The notes beneath the pieces were generated by a model. That model was not told where the DNA came from. It made no database searches and worked only from the letters and a program-made list of their open reading frames with translations. Made by a program: the position numbers and the translations under genes. A stretch of DNA of 35,130 bases from Methanobacteriota archaeon (lineage in GTDB: Archaea; Halobacteriota; Methanosarcinia; Methanosarcinales; Methanosarcinaceae): contig JASGVX010000061.1 in the NCBI GenBank assembly GCA_030054735.1, positions 1-35,130 on the forward strand, read 5' to 3'. Positions 1-8,635 of the stretch are shown here, piece after piece. Each line of letters begins with the position of its first letter. Position 1 is the stretch's first letter.

Positions 1-201
1 AAGTTTAGTATGAGATATTATTAATTGATCATATGTAAACCTAAAAGTTACGTACAAATACTATGTATTATTTCAAAATCGGCATCAAGAAAAATTATGA
101 AAATTAAATGTCGACCTGCCGAAAGAATGATTATTTCAATATTCAACAGGTAAACTATTTTAGATATGAAAGATATAGTTTAACTCATTTGGGGATACAA
201 A

Positions 202-1560
202 ATGGAAAAAAAAGTACAGACCTACTTATTGAGAAGCAGAAAAAAAATAATAATTTCCAGCGTAATTTTGATTCTTTTAATAGCAATTATAACTTTCTTC
301 CTATCAGGTTTACCATCCGGGAGAGTAGTTTATGTAACTACCGACGGCAGTGGAGATTTCAACTGTGATGGTGTCGATGATCAGGTCGAAATAAATAAAG
401 CTCTTGCTTACGTGGCAGAAAATCCTCTGTTTACAACTGTTCATCTGCAAGGGGATGCTACATACATAATATCAGATAGTATTCTTATTGGAAGTAATAC
501 CGTCCTGGAAGGAGATTCCACAGCCGTAATCAAGCTTGAAGATAAATCAGACTGGCCGGAAGACAAGCCTATAATTACACAGATGGACAGCTCAGGAAAC
601 CATGATATAACCATAAGGGGGTTTGAGATAGACGGAAACCATGACGGTAATGCAGAAAAGAAGAGAGGCGCAGGATATCATAATCTGATTCATCTCCTTG
701 ATTCCGAAAACATAAAGGTGCATGACATGTATATGCACGACAGCCACGGAGATGGACTGAAAGTTACAAGATGTTCAAACATTCAGTTTTACAACAACAA
801 AGTGTATAAGTTAGGCCATGATGCCCTCTATGTTATCTTTTCTTCAAATGTGAAAGCCTGGGACAATAGAATAACGTGTAGAACAAATAGTGGCTTGAGG
901 ATTTACAATTCAAACCATGTAAAGTTTTACAACAACACAATTAACTCCGAAGGGGAAGGAGGAGCGGGGATTCAGGTCCAGAAAGAAGGCGCGTCAGTCG
1001 TTATGGATGATATTGAAATCTACAATAATTTGTTATATGAAACCAATGCTGCCGGCATCTGGATTACAGGTCACGGGTACAAATATTCAAAAGACACTGC
1101 AAAAGATATACACATACATAATAACAGGTTTTACAAAGCCGGCACCAATCAGGGTGCTGATTGGGCAGGAGGCATAACGCTCAATGGGTTCCAGAATACC
1201 CTCATAGAAAACAATCTATTCGACGGGTGCTATGGTGCAGCCATTGCCCACAAAAGAGTTCTGGCATTTTCAGCTCCCGAGTCAGGATACACGACTATTG
1301 TAAAAAACAATATAATAATTAATACACAGCCCAGCCGTACAGCAGGAAAAGGATATGCAATATTTAATAAGTTGAACAACACCCATTCATTTATCCTGGA
1401 AAACAACTGTCTTTCAAACAACGCTGCTGGAAATTACTTATATGCAAATTCAACATCCGACGTTAATGTCGATAAAGACTATGTAGAACAGATGATCAAG
1501 ACTGAATCTATGAAAAAAGACTTCCCATGGAGTGAAGCATTGTCTGCAGGGCCACAGTGA
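202..1560 (+). CDS. Membrane-anchored right-handed beta-helix protein
   Basis: The 452-residue product starts with a short basic stretch and one hydrophobic segment (about residues 14-36), so it is probably anchored in the membrane or exported with the rest outside the cell. From about residue 90 the chain is built of repeating short strands rich in Asn, Gly, Ile and Val (patterns such as IEIYNNLLYE, IHIHNNRFYK, LIENNLFDG). This is the hallmark of parallel beta-helix (PbH1/NosD/pectate-lyase-3 type) proteins. Such proteins often bind or cleave polysaccharide, but no catalytic residues can be assigned here and the substrate is unknown. The start at 202 has a weak upstream G-rich stretch (GGGGAT) as ribosome site. 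The gene stands alone; a decayed non-coding zone follows it. A surface role would fit the polysaccharide genes a few kb downstream, but that link is inference. Confidence 0.8.
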   Translation: MEKKVQTYLLRSRKKIIISSVILILLIAIITFFLSGLPSGRVVYVTTDGSGDFNCDGVDDQVEINKALAYVAENPLFTTVHLQGDATYIISDSILIGSNTVLEGDSTAVIKLEDKSDWPEDKPIITQMDSSGNHDITIRGFEIDGNHDGNAEKKRGAGYHNLIHLLDSENIKVHDMYMHDSHGDGLKVTRCSNIQFYNNKVYKLGHDALYVIFSSNVKAWDNRITCRTNSGLRIYNSNHVKFYNNTINSEGEGGAGIQVQKEGASVVMDDIEIYNNLLYETNAAGIWITGHGYKYSKDTAKDIHIHNNRFYKAGTNQGADWAGGITLNGFQNTLIENNLFDGCYGAAIAHKRVLAFSAPESGYTTIVKNNIIINTQPSRTAGKGYAIFNKLNNTHSFILENNCLSNNAAGNYLYANSTSDVNVDKDYVEQMIKTESMKKDFPWSEALSAGPQ

Positions 1561-1588
1561 TCTTAATAAGGTAGAATCCTGTGTAACT

Positions 1589-1652
1589 CACATGATATTC
1601 TTTGAATAACATGCCCAAAAAATGAAAGTATTTGAAAGTACTTTCATGTCAA
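1589..1652 (+). repeat. Dispersed repeat with internal palindrome, copy 1
   Basis: First of three copies of a roughly 60 bp sequence. It has an outer part (ATATTCTTTGAATAACA), a short A-run, and an inner palindrome at 1623-1646 that begins TGAAAGTA and ends TACTTTCA. The other copies are at 2758-2822 (inverted) and 13708-13772 (direct). This is the most diverged copy. It follows the beta-helix gene, and together with copy 2 it brackets the decayed zone. Confidence 0.75.
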
Positions 1653-1781
1653 ATAATTAAAAAGTCCTGACTGTCTCTTACTTTATCCCCAAAAAAGTTT
1701 AGCAGCCCACATAAGCAATTTTTTTAGTTTTCTTCTCTCCATTATCTTTTCGAGAATCAGCCAATATCATTGTAAACAGGA

Positions 1782-1985
1782 TTAACAGGAGTAGAAAAAA
1801 TTACCCGTCGGTAGAGTGCATTTTCTGTTCAATGACCGAAGACTCATCTTAAACGGGCAGTGATCCTCTTCTACTATAATACAAACGTGACAGCCGCAGC
1901 ACTTTGAGAGATTTACATCTTTGAGCATCAAATACTCAAATTCGACATCACTTTTAGACTGCATGAATTCTTCAATCTTCTTCAC
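1782..1985 (-). pseudogene. Remnant of an iron-sulfur flavoprotein (NADPH-dependent FMN reductase family)
   Basis: The 67-codon open stretch matches the middle of the Isf/FMN-reductase family: an amphipathic helix, the segment EYLMLKDVNL, then the cluster-binding pattern CCGCHVC followed by DHCPFK. The N-terminal flavin-binding part (normally GSPR-x-NGNT) and the C-terminal half are missing. The frame just upstream reads family-like residues (DDHNLTQ) but is broken by a stop before KKIEEF. I take this as a decayed gene fragment. No ribosome-binding site is visible. Confidence 0.55.
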
Positions 1986-2101
1986 ACCTGTGTAAGATTG
2001 TGGTCGTCTCTCCTATCTTTCGAAGGATAGAAAAGTTATGCGGCGATAGGAATTGTGGATCTCAAATCTCTCCTTGAGATGCAGGAAATAATCAGGACTC
2101 T

Positions 2102-2342
2102 AGTGTCTTGTCAGCATCAATATGTCGTATGAATTCAATTGTATCTATTCAGAATCATTAAATCTTTGAAGGTTGACGCAACACTGGTAAACAACTGACT
2201 TTCCGCAGGTGCGACAAGAAGCTATACCATGAATTGCGTCATACGCTACCTTTTCCATTTGAGGTAATCCTACTGTGACATGCATAAATGGTAACGTTTG
2301 TGTTTGAAGCCCACATGACAATATCAAGAACTTAAGGAACAT
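2102..2342 (-). mobile_element. Insertion-sequence remnant with one recognisable terminal repeat
   Basis: Positions 2102-2130 closely match, after one-base gapping, one end of the MITE-like element at 32412-32494; shared core GTCAGCAT-AA-ATGTCGTAT. The adjacent minus-strand open stretch (2145-2342, 65 codons) ends near this terminus and could be the degraded C-terminal end of a transposase. It contains a CRTCG segment but no catalytic motif I can assign. No second terminus was found nearby, so this is a broken element of unknown family. Confidence 0.35.
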
Positions 2343-2757
2343 TGCTTTGATAATTGGTCAGGATTAGAATATTATGAAGAACTTAAGGTGAATCATTGCA
2401 AAAATCGTGAAGTCAACTGGAGCTTCAAAGATATTGAAATATAAAGGCTCTTGGCTACGATAATCCAAGTATAATAAAAAATTCGTTAAGTTACTGACCT
2501 CGCCTAATTCAAGTCTTGTTGTCTCCTAATATTGAATTGGTTTTCTGAGGGCTTGATAATTATTTATGTGATTTGTTTTATTCTTATAGGGAGGGTAAGC
2601 GTTTTGCTGCGTTTTATTTTAATTATTATCCTTTAGACCCTATAATAGAAAAAGTCTTCATTTTCACTATAAGGGTTATAACTAAAACAGTTTTATATAT
2701 ATATATATATATATTCTGTATTATTCTTTTTGGAATTGCTTACTAACATAATTATTT
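2343..2757. other. AT-rich gene-free stretch
   Basis: No credible coding region was seen. The stretch holds a pure TA dinucleotide run (about 2694-2714). It ends at the second copy of the dispersed palindromic repeat. It separates the decayed zone from the aldo/keto reductase gene and may contain that gene's promoter. Confidence 0.5.
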
Positions 2758-2822
2758 TAGCATGAAAGTGCTTTCAGGTACTTTCATTTTTTGTGCCTGT
2801 TATTCGAAGAATTTCATATGTG
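2758..2822 (-). repeat. Dispersed repeat with internal palindrome, copy 2 (inverted)
   Basis: Reverse-complemented, this segment is almost identical to 13708-13772, including ATTCTTCGAATAACAGGCAC, the A-run and the palindrome at 2763-2786. It lies in opposite orientation to copy 1 at 1589-1652, so the two form distant inverted repeats around the remnant zone. Confidence 0.8.
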
Positions 2823-2946
2823 TTTTATTAGGCCCTAGTAAAAAAGTGTCTCTTGGTATTGTTTTATCTATGAAAGTATAAGCTCTGGTTAAAACGTAGA
2901 AAAACTTAAAAGTAGAGAAGCGATTTAAAACAGTAAGGTGCTGGAA

Positions 2947-4143
2947 ATGCTGTATAGAAAAATGCCAGGGAACGGAGACGAACTTTCAATACTTGGATTC
3001 GGATGTATGCGCCTTCCTCTCAAAGAAGGAAAAATAGATGAAGAAAGAGCCAGACTGCAGGTGCAATATGCAATCGATCACGGGGTAAACTACATAGACA
3101 CAGCATGGCCTTACCACATGGGAGAAAGCGAGCCTTTTCTTGGGAGAACACTTGCTGGAGGATACCGCCAAAAGGTCAAACTCGCAACAAAACTGCCTTC
3201 ATGGACCGTGAAAAGCAGAGAAGATATGGACAGAATCCTTAATGCCCAGCTTGAAAGGCTCAAAACAGACCATATAGATTATTATCTTGTGCACGGGCTC
3301 GTGAAGGCATTGTGGGACAAAATGGAAAATCTTGATGTTCTTAGTTTTCTTGACCAGGCAAAAGCTGATGGACGTATTGTCAATGCTGGCTTTTCTTTCC
3401 ACGGGTCGCTTGATGATTTTAAGCGCATTGTGGACTCTTATCCTTGGACTTTCTGCCAGATACAGTACAACTTCTTGGACGAAAAGAACCAGGCAGGAAC
3501 GGAAGGACTTAAATATGCCGCTTCAAAGGGTCTGGGCGTAATTATAATGGAACCCCTGCGCGGAGGGAAGCTGACACATCCTATCCCGCCTGCAGTCCAG
3601 GAGATATGGGACGGAGCCAGTGTAAAACGCACTCCAGCCGAATGGGCTTTTCGCTGGATATGGAACCACCCCGAGGTTACGGTTGTGCTCTCAGGCATGA
3701 ATGAAGAGTCTCATATAAAAGAAAACCTGAAAATAGCAAATGAAGCTTACCCTGGTTCCCTGACTGAAGCTGAACTGAAGATAGTAACCAAAGTAGAACA
3801 AAAGTACAGGGAGCTTATGAAAACGGGATGTACAGGCTGCAGGTATTGTATGCCCTGCCCTTCAGGAGTCGAGATTCCTGGCTGTTTTGAGATCTACGAT
3901 AACTTCTACCTCACAGGGAATGAAAAAGAAGCAAAACTCATGTATGCGGCAAAACCCGGAGGGATAATAAGAGGGGATGTTACGGGTTATGCTTCTCAGT
4001 GCGTGCGGTGTGGGCAGTGTGTTGAAAAATGCCCCCAGCACCTGGATATACCTTCTTTCCTTGAAGCTATTGCAGAAGAATTTGAGGGAAAAGATTTCAG
4101 GGGTTGGAAGGTTATTGCAAAAAAGAGCTTTGGAAAAGAGTAA
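2947..4143 (+). CDS. Aldo/keto reductase with C-terminal 4Fe-4S cluster motifs
   Basis: The 398-residue protein has an N-terminal aldo/keto reductase TIM barrel with the catalytic tetrad visible as Asp51, Tyr56, Lys82 and His116 (DTAWPY, ATKLPSW, YYLVHG). It also has a C-terminal ferredoxin-like tail with two cysteine groups, CTGCRYCMPCP and CVRCGQCVEKCP. This architecture is that of the 'predicted oxidoreductase of the aldo/keto reductase family' common in methanogens and anaerobes. It probably links carbonyl reduction to Fe-S electron transfer in the cytoplasm; the substrate is unknown. I chose ATG 2947 because AAGGTG sits six bases upstream; an in-frame GTG at 2938 would overlap that site. 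The gene is monocistronic, followed by a probable terminator and a convergent gene. Confidence 0.9.
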   Translation: MLYRKMPGNGDELSILGFGCMRLPLKEGKIDEERARLQVQYAIDHGVNYIDTAWPYHMGESEPFLGRTLAGGYRQKVKLATKLPSWTVKSREDMDRILNAQLERLKTDHIDYYLVHGLVKALWDKMENLDVLSFLDQAKADGRIVNAGFSFHGSLDDFKRIVDSYPWTFCQIQYNFLDEKNQAGTEGLKYAASKGLGVIIMEPLRGGKLTHPIPPAVQEIWDGASVKRTPAEWAFRWIWNHPEVTVVLSGMNEESHIKENLKIANEAYPGSLTEAELKIVTKVEQKYRELMKTGCTGCRYCMPCPSGVEIPGCFEIYDNFYLTGNEKEAKLMYAAKPGGIIRGDVTGYASQCVRCGQCVEKCPQHLDIPSFLEAIAEEFEGKDFRGWKVIAKKSFGKE

Positions 4144-4156
4144 GATCAGAGAATTA

Positions 4157-4190
4157 ACCGGTAATCTTTTTAATCCGGTATCTTCTTTTT
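4157..4190 (+). terminator. Probable terminator of the aldo/keto reductase gene
   Basis: ACCGG and CCGGT (4157-4161 and 4175-4179) can pair around a T-rich loop and are followed by CTTCTTTTT. It lies 14 bases past the stop codon. Confidence 0.4.
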
Positions 4191-4254
4191 GAAATTAAAT
4201 CTGATGTTGGGAAAAATTTCGGCTTTTTTAATTTACCCGATTTTCGGGAAAAGA

Positions 4255-4296
4255 GTCTTCAAAAGTGTCTTCAAAAGTGTCTTCAAAAGTGTCTCC
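4255..4296. repeat. 12-bp tandem repeat between convergent genes
   Basis: Three perfect copies of GTCTTCAAAAGT plus a partial fourth lie just past the end of the FemAB-like gene, in the spacer between two convergent genes. It is a simple-sequence tract with no assigned function. Confidence 0.8.
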
Positions 4297-4306
4297 TATT
4301 CCCAAA

Positions 4307-5314
4307 TCATTCAGATTCTTCGTGCGTAGCCTGATATAATAGCCTCATGAGGGAATACTTTTTCTTGCGCAGGGTTACCCTATAATAGGGAACAATCTTA
4401 GGAGAAAATCCCATAATAAAGTCCGTAAATCTTGGGATGTTTGCTGCCATCACATTCATGTATTCGAAATTTCTGGACTTCAGGTCAAGAAACTCATTAT
4501 AATATAGTAGCGAATTTGGACCCATTCTAGCGAATTCAGGGTTAAGGGCTGAAGACCATGTAACAGTGCACTTCTTACCATACAGGTTCAGATGAGACGC
4601 AATTACTTCACCTTCGGGAGTCTCTGAAACAAACATATAGCCTACATCTTTCTCCTTAATCAATTTAAATACCCTCTCAAAGAATTCCTTTGGCACAGGA
4701 GGCTCCAGATTTTGTTTGTCATATACAAGAGACAGCAGGTGATAATAAGTATCAAGATCGTTTGAGACTCTCGTTTTAAGTCCTGCTTCCTCAGCGCTTT
4801 TAAGTTCTCTTCTGATTTTCCTGGAAAGGTTGCTGTCTATATTTTCTTTAAGGTCTAGATGATGAGTATAATATACACTTGATTCCCATCCTTTCCAGGT
4901 AAAAGGTCTTACATCTTCAAGCCCTGGGGCAAGTGTAAGGGAAATGCTGTCAAAGCCCTGTTTAGATAGAAATTCTCTAAGAGCTCCAAGGATCTCGTGT
5001 GTGTCCTGCATACGTTTACTGGCTTTAGAGCTGGCTCCTTCTTTTATAAGGGGGCCGCTATAGTCTGTCATAGTACTGTTGGAAGTTGCTATTTTCATTA
5101 TACCTTTAATATTTTTAATGAAAATAGGACATCCGCCCACAAGCTCGCCGTTTCTAAAGCAGCCATAAATCCTTAAGTCTCTCGATAGGACATCTCTGCA
5201 GATCCCCAGCCAGTCACTTGTGTGAAAGAGCGTACCGGGTTGAGCTTTTTCCACAAGCAAATCCCATTCATTGTATTCAGATGGCAGTAATTCCCTGACT
5301 TCAATTTCGTCCAT
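4307..5314 (-). CDS. FemAB/GNAT-like acyltransferase
   Basis: The 335-residue protein resembles the Acetyltransf_6/FemAB-like group. It opens with a GNAT-like half (EWDLLVEKAQPGTLFHTSDWL, typical of this group) and has a second half with SRKIRRELKSAEEAGLKTR and a conserved C-terminal segment, NSLLYYNEFLDLKSRNFEYMNV. Members transfer an acyl or aminoacyl group, often in cell-envelope or exopolysaccharide biosynthesis. As archaea lack murein, a role in modifying a surface glycan is the best inference. It is the last gene of the minus-strand polysaccharide cluster, 107 bp after the GT4 gene. That gap carries its own TATA box and a duplicated 31 bp segment, so it may be transcribed separately. 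Confidence 0.75.
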   Translation of the reverse strand: MDEIEVRELLPSEYNEWDLLVEKAQPGTLFHTSDWLGICRDVLSRDLRIYGCFRNGELVGGCPIFIKNIKGIMKIATSNSTMTDYSGPLIKEGASSKASKRMQDTHEILGALREFLSKQGFDSISLTLAPGLEDVRPFTWKGWESSVYYTHHLDLKENIDSNLSRKIRRELKSAEEAGLKTRVSNDLDTYYHLLSLVYDKQNLEPPVPKEFFERVFKLIKEKDVGYMFVSETPEGEVIASHLNLYGKKCTVTWSSALNPEFARMGPNSLLYYNEFLDLKSRNFEYMNVMAANIPRFTDFIMGFSPKIVPYYRVTLRKKKYSLMRLLYQATHEESE

Positions 5315-5335
5315 TTTAAGCCCCGTTTTGATAGA

Positions 5336-5397
5336 TAGTAATTTGTATAGTCAATTGGTTATAATATAGTAATTTGTATAGTCAATTGGTTATAATA
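5336..5397. repeat. Perfect 31-bp tandem duplication in the leader of the FemAB-like gene
   Basis: Two identical 31-base units (5336-5366 and 5367-5397, each starting TAGTAATTTGTATAG) sit between the predicted TATA box and the start codon of the minus-strand gene. No divergence has accumulated, so the duplication is recent or maintained. Confidence 0.9.
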
Positions 5398-5405
5398 TAT
5401 ATAAA
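5396..5405 (-). promoter_or_regulatory. TATA box for the FemAB-like gene
   Basis: The minus strand reads TTTATATATA here, about 80 bases upstream of the ATG at 5314. Transcription would begin inside the 31-bp tandem duplication. Confidence 0.45.
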
Positions 5406-5421
5406 GACGAATTTTATGTAT

Positions 5422-6636
5422 TCAGCCCTTGAGTCCTGATTTACAGACTCTATCCACCTGTTTCGCAACACTGTACCAGCTGTAATTTTCAGTAACATAA
5501 CTTAAACCATTTGACCCCATATTCGTTCTCAAGTTCTTATTTTCAAGCAGCTTCGAAACGGCCTCTGCAAGGGCTTCCGGGTTTTCAGGAGGGACGGAAA
5601 GCCCTCCATTCGACGCCTCAAGAGCATCGACAACTCCACTGATAGCACTTGCAACAACTGGCTTTCCGCATGCCATATACTCGTACAATTTCAGAGGGGA
5701 CAGCCCGATTTTTGCATTCCTTGCCAGGATAAAAGGGGCTGCACATATATTGCTTGCATTGATATAAACTGGTACGCGCTCATAAGGTACCACACCTGTA
5801 AAAATAAATCTGTCTTCAACCCCGAGCTCTCGTGAAAGGTTTAAAAGTTCATTTTTCATAACCCCGTCGCCGACAATAAGAAAATGGCAGTCCGGGTGTC
5901 TGGTGAGTATTAAAGGAGCTGCCTTTACCAGGTACTCGACTCCCTGCCATGGAGCAAGGTTTCCAACAAAACATACATAAGGAGCTTTCGTGTCAAGCCC
6001 AAGGTCTTTTCTACATTCATCCTGCTCAAGAGGTTTGAACAGGGAAGTATTTGCTCCATTGGGTACCACTGTTATCTTTTCTCCAGGAATCCTGTAATCA
6101 CTCTCAAGAATCGCTTTTATTCCTGGAGTTACTGCGATAATCCTGTCCGAAAACCCGAGAGCTTTCTTCAGAACTAAAACCTTTAACCTGGATTTTGCAG
6201 AAGAAAGAGATCTGGATAAAAACTCCGTTCTCTTTTCCTCTAAAGATTTTTCTTCGCCTTTTTTTGATTTGAAGAGGCTGCTTTCATCCTCTGGAATTCC
6301 ATTTAATTCGTAAACCAGAACTTTGCACCGGCTTCGACAAAAAAGCCCGGCAAGAAAACCGAAATTAGGATTTCTGGTATACAGCACATCAAAAGTTTCG
6401 GAGCCGACAAGACCTGCAGATCGTCGGAAATAATTGATTGTAAGAGTCAGCAGGCCTCCAGGGCGCACGTAATGACAGTGTATATTATCAAGATGCGAAA
6501 GAGTAGAACTATCAGTGGTGAAGATATGGATTTCATTTCCGAGCTTTGCCAGGTTGCTCACAAGCTCGTGCCTGTGAATAAGCGAACCATCTGCCAGGTA
6601 AAGAGGCCATACAATGTCCAGAAAGAGCAACTTCAT
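5422..6636 (-). CDS. Glycosyltransferase family 4 (GT-B fold)
   Basis: The 404-residue product has the layout of GT4 enzymes. The N-terminal acceptor-binding Rossmann half begins MKLLFLDIVWPLYLADGSLIH. The C-terminal half carries VPNGANTSLF, VCFVGNLAPWQGVEYLVKA and the nucleotide-sugar binding region LSPLKLYEYMACGKPVVAS, including the E-x7-E-type segment. It would transfer a sugar from an NDP-sugar to a growing surface glycan on the cytoplasmic face. The start has a good ribosome site (GGGTGA, five bases before the ATG). It lies 42 bp after the GT2 gene, so it is probably in the same transcript as the three genes upstream. Donor and acceptor cannot be told from sequence. Confidence 0.88.
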   Translation of the reverse strand: MKLLFLDIVWPLYLADGSLIHRHELVSNLAKLGNEIHIFTTDSSTLSHLDNIHCHYVRPGGLLTLTINYFRRSAGLVGSETFDVLYTRNPNFGFLAGLFCRSRCKVLVYELNGIPEDESSLFKSKKGEEKSLEEKRTEFLSRSLSSAKSRLKVLVLKKALGFSDRIIAVTPGIKAILESDYRIPGEKITVVPNGANTSLFKPLEQDECRKDLGLDTKAPYVCFVGNLAPWQGVEYLVKAAPLILTRHPDCHFLIVGDGVMKNELLNLSRELGVEDRFIFTGVVPYERVPVYINASNICAAPFILARNAKIGLSPLKLYEYMACGKPVVASAISGVVDALEASNGGLSVPPENPEALAEAVSKLLENKNLRTNMGSNGLSYVTENYSWYSVAKQVDRVCKSGLKG

Positions 6637-6678
6637 ATTGTCACCCTTAGCATAATTTCGTAAAATAATTTAAACTGT

Positions 6679-7605
6679 TCATTGCTCTCCTTTTCCGGGC
6701 TCTGTAGAATTTCGACTTAAAAATCCCAGGACTCTGGAAAATAAAAATCCCAGTCCCTGGTTTCTATAATAAGTTCTTATCTCCATATCCTGGATTTTTT
6801 TCTCCCTTTTCACAACCGAATTGAGGTATCCGTAGAAATACGCAATACCTGTATAGTATGGAGATTTCAGGGAAAAATAAATTGCATTAAACAGGGCCAT
6901 AGCCAGACTTTTATCCAAATAATAAGCCATCCAGCCATTTTTAACAAATCCTTTCCAGAGCCCCTCCACGGCACTCGTTTTTCGTGTTTGTACCCCAATG
7001 ACGTCCGCATACTGCCTTAGCTGCCAGCCACTGAGAATTGCTTTGGTGTTGGAGATGGAATCAGGAGAAGGTTCTACCTGATAGCCCTGAGTCTCAAGGA
7101 AACAGTCCTTTCTCCAGAGCCTGCCAGTGCCACGGGGCAGATTTTTATCTGAGACTTCACGTGAAAGCTTACCGGCCATATTATAGTAAACCCCTCCACT
7201 TGCAATCCCAAGTGAGGAGTCCTTTTCGAATTCATATATTAATTTACCAAAATAGTTTTCTTCGAGTATAGTATCAGCATCAAGAAGGCCTATGTAATCA
7301 TATTCAATGCTGTTTTCCCTGCAGTATTCCAGTGAATAATCAAATCCCTGTTTGCAGACGTAACCGTAGTGAAAGGTTATATCTCTTGGCCTGGTAGGGA
7401 GCCTTATGCTCCGAATCCAGGAATATTTTGTTTTAAGACCTTCCAGAATATGAGGAGTATTATCCGTACTTCCGTCGTCCACTATGACCCAGAGTACAGG
7501 TTTTACTTTCTGCCTTGCCACAGACTCGGAAACCTCTGGAAGGTTTATTTCTTCATTTCTTGCAGGTGTAATCAACAGGTATTTTCTATTGAAATCTGAT
7601 TCCAT
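6679..7605 (-). CDS. Glycosyltransferase family 2 (GT-A fold)
   Basis: The protein is 308 residues from the chosen start. It has the GT2 signature: TPARNEE near the N-terminus, VDDGSTDNT (Asp43/Asp44) for nucleotide binding and LLDADT (Asp109, Asp111) for metal binding. A hydrophobic stretch near the C-terminus (ALFNAIYFSLKSPYYTGIAYFYGYL) may be membrane associated. I chose ATG 7605, which has GGTGGGG just upstream and overlaps the end of the deacetylase gene by 20 bases; a longer in-frame start at 7635 would extend the overlap to 50. The overlap shows it belongs to the operon that begins with the DUF354 gene. Specificity is unknown. Confidence 0.87.
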   Translation of the reverse strand: MESDFNRKYLLITPARNEEINLPEVSESVARQKVKPVLWVIVDDGSTDNTPHILEGLKTKYSWIRSIRLPTRPRDITFHYGYVCKQGFDYSLEYCRENSIEYDYIGLLDADTILEENYFGKLIYEFEKDSSLGIASGGVYYNMAGKLSREVSDKNLPRGTGRLWRKDCFLETQGYQVEPSPDSISNTKAILSGWQLRQYADVIGVQTRKTSAVEGLWKGFVKNGWMAYYLDKSLAMALFNAIYFSLKSPYYTGIAYFYGYLNSVVKREKKIQDMEIRTYYRNQGLGFLFSRVLGFLSRNSTEPGKGEQ

Positions 7606-8635
7606 TTCCCCACCACTCGTAAATTTCTTCTCCACTTGTAATCCATGCTCCTCTGTCGGAACAGTACTGCAGTATTTTCTTGTATAGTTTTACCCAATCT
7701 TTTCGGAAACCGCACCCGAAAACGAAGTTGTGCCACAGCAGGGTAATGACCCCATTGAACCTTGCTGTTGTATCTATCAGACCCTTCGTGCATCTCCAGG
7801 CTTCTTCAAAAGATCCGGAAGCTTTGAAAAGAGCGACATCCATTACAGTAAGTGGGATTTCCAGGATGTTAATCTCACTTTCTTTTTTCAGATTATATGG
7901 TTTGAAAGGGTGGCACATGCCATTTCTAAAGCCTACTGATTCGCTATATCCGAAAGTTGAGTCATAGGAAAAACCCGCATCAGCCAGTAATTCCCAGGTT
8001 TCCGGAGTTTTGAATCTGAGATAATGGTTGCGGAAACCCAGGACTTTTTTGCCCAGGACTTTTTCGAGCCTTTCCTTTTCACTTTTTAGAGATTCAAAAT
8101 TGTCATATGAATAATATCCGCCGTGAAGACCAGCCTCCCATCCCCTATCGGAGATTTCACCCAGACGGTTTTCTAAGTCTTCGATATCATATCTGAATCT
8201 AACAGGATCTTCTTTGCTGGCGATAAAGTAAAAAGAAGATTTCGCCCCGAAATCTTCCTCAAGATCCATTATTTCAGAAAAGTTAATGTAGGGAGAATAT
8301 TCACGCCCCTTAAATTTCCAGAGGGCTGAAGTTGCCAAACCCTGAAAATCCAGACTTTTCAGGCAGTAGACTGAAGACATCAGGCTGTGAGAAAGAGGAG
8401 GATAAATATCATCCATATCGTGAGTTAAACAGAGAGCAAAGGCTTTATTTTCCGGGAATTCAACTTTCATCCCGTTTTCTACAAGGTATCTTGAAACCTC
8501 AGGAATGGAGGTGGTTCTCAGATTGTCCTCGGAGAAAAAGAAACGCCCGTGTTCATCAAGTTTATTTGGATGATATTCTTCTTTCCGGGTAAAAAGATCC
8601 CAGATTTCTGCTTTTTGTTTCAATAAATCATACAT
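7586..8635 (-). CDS. Polysaccharide deacetylase family protein (NodB-like)
   Basis: About 349 residues. The sequence shows the NodB-type layout: a first motif LTHDMDD (the acidic/His metal site; one more Asp than usual), then SSFYFIAS, GLHGGYYSYD (the second His motif), LGFRNHYLRF (Arg motif) and a late LLWHNFVF His motif. This subgroup sits in exopolysaccharide clusters of archaea and bacteria and is assumed to remove N- or O-acetyl groups from glycans. It overlaps the upstream DUF354 gene by 8 bases and the downstream GT2 gene by 20, so the three are translationally linked. ATG 8635 is preferred to the in-frame TTG at 8644. Export is not obvious: I see no signal peptide. Confidence 0.85.
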   Translation of the reverse strand: MYDLLKQKAEIWDLFTRKEEYHPNKLDEHGRFFFSEDNLRTTSIPEVSRYLVENGMKVEFPENKAFALCLTHDMDDIYPPLSHSLMSSVYCLKSLDFQGLATSALWKFKGREYSPYINFSEIMDLEEDFGAKSSFYFIASKEDPVRFRYDIEDLENRLGEISDRGWEAGLHGGYYSYDNFESLKSEKERLEKVLGKKVLGFRNHYLRFKTPETWELLADAGFSYDSTFGYSESVGFRNGMCHPFKPYNLKKESEINILEIPLTVMDVALFKASGSFEEAWRCTKGLIDTTARFNGVITLLWHNFVFGCGFRKDWVKLYKKILQYCSDRGAWITSGEEIYEWWGNGIRFQ

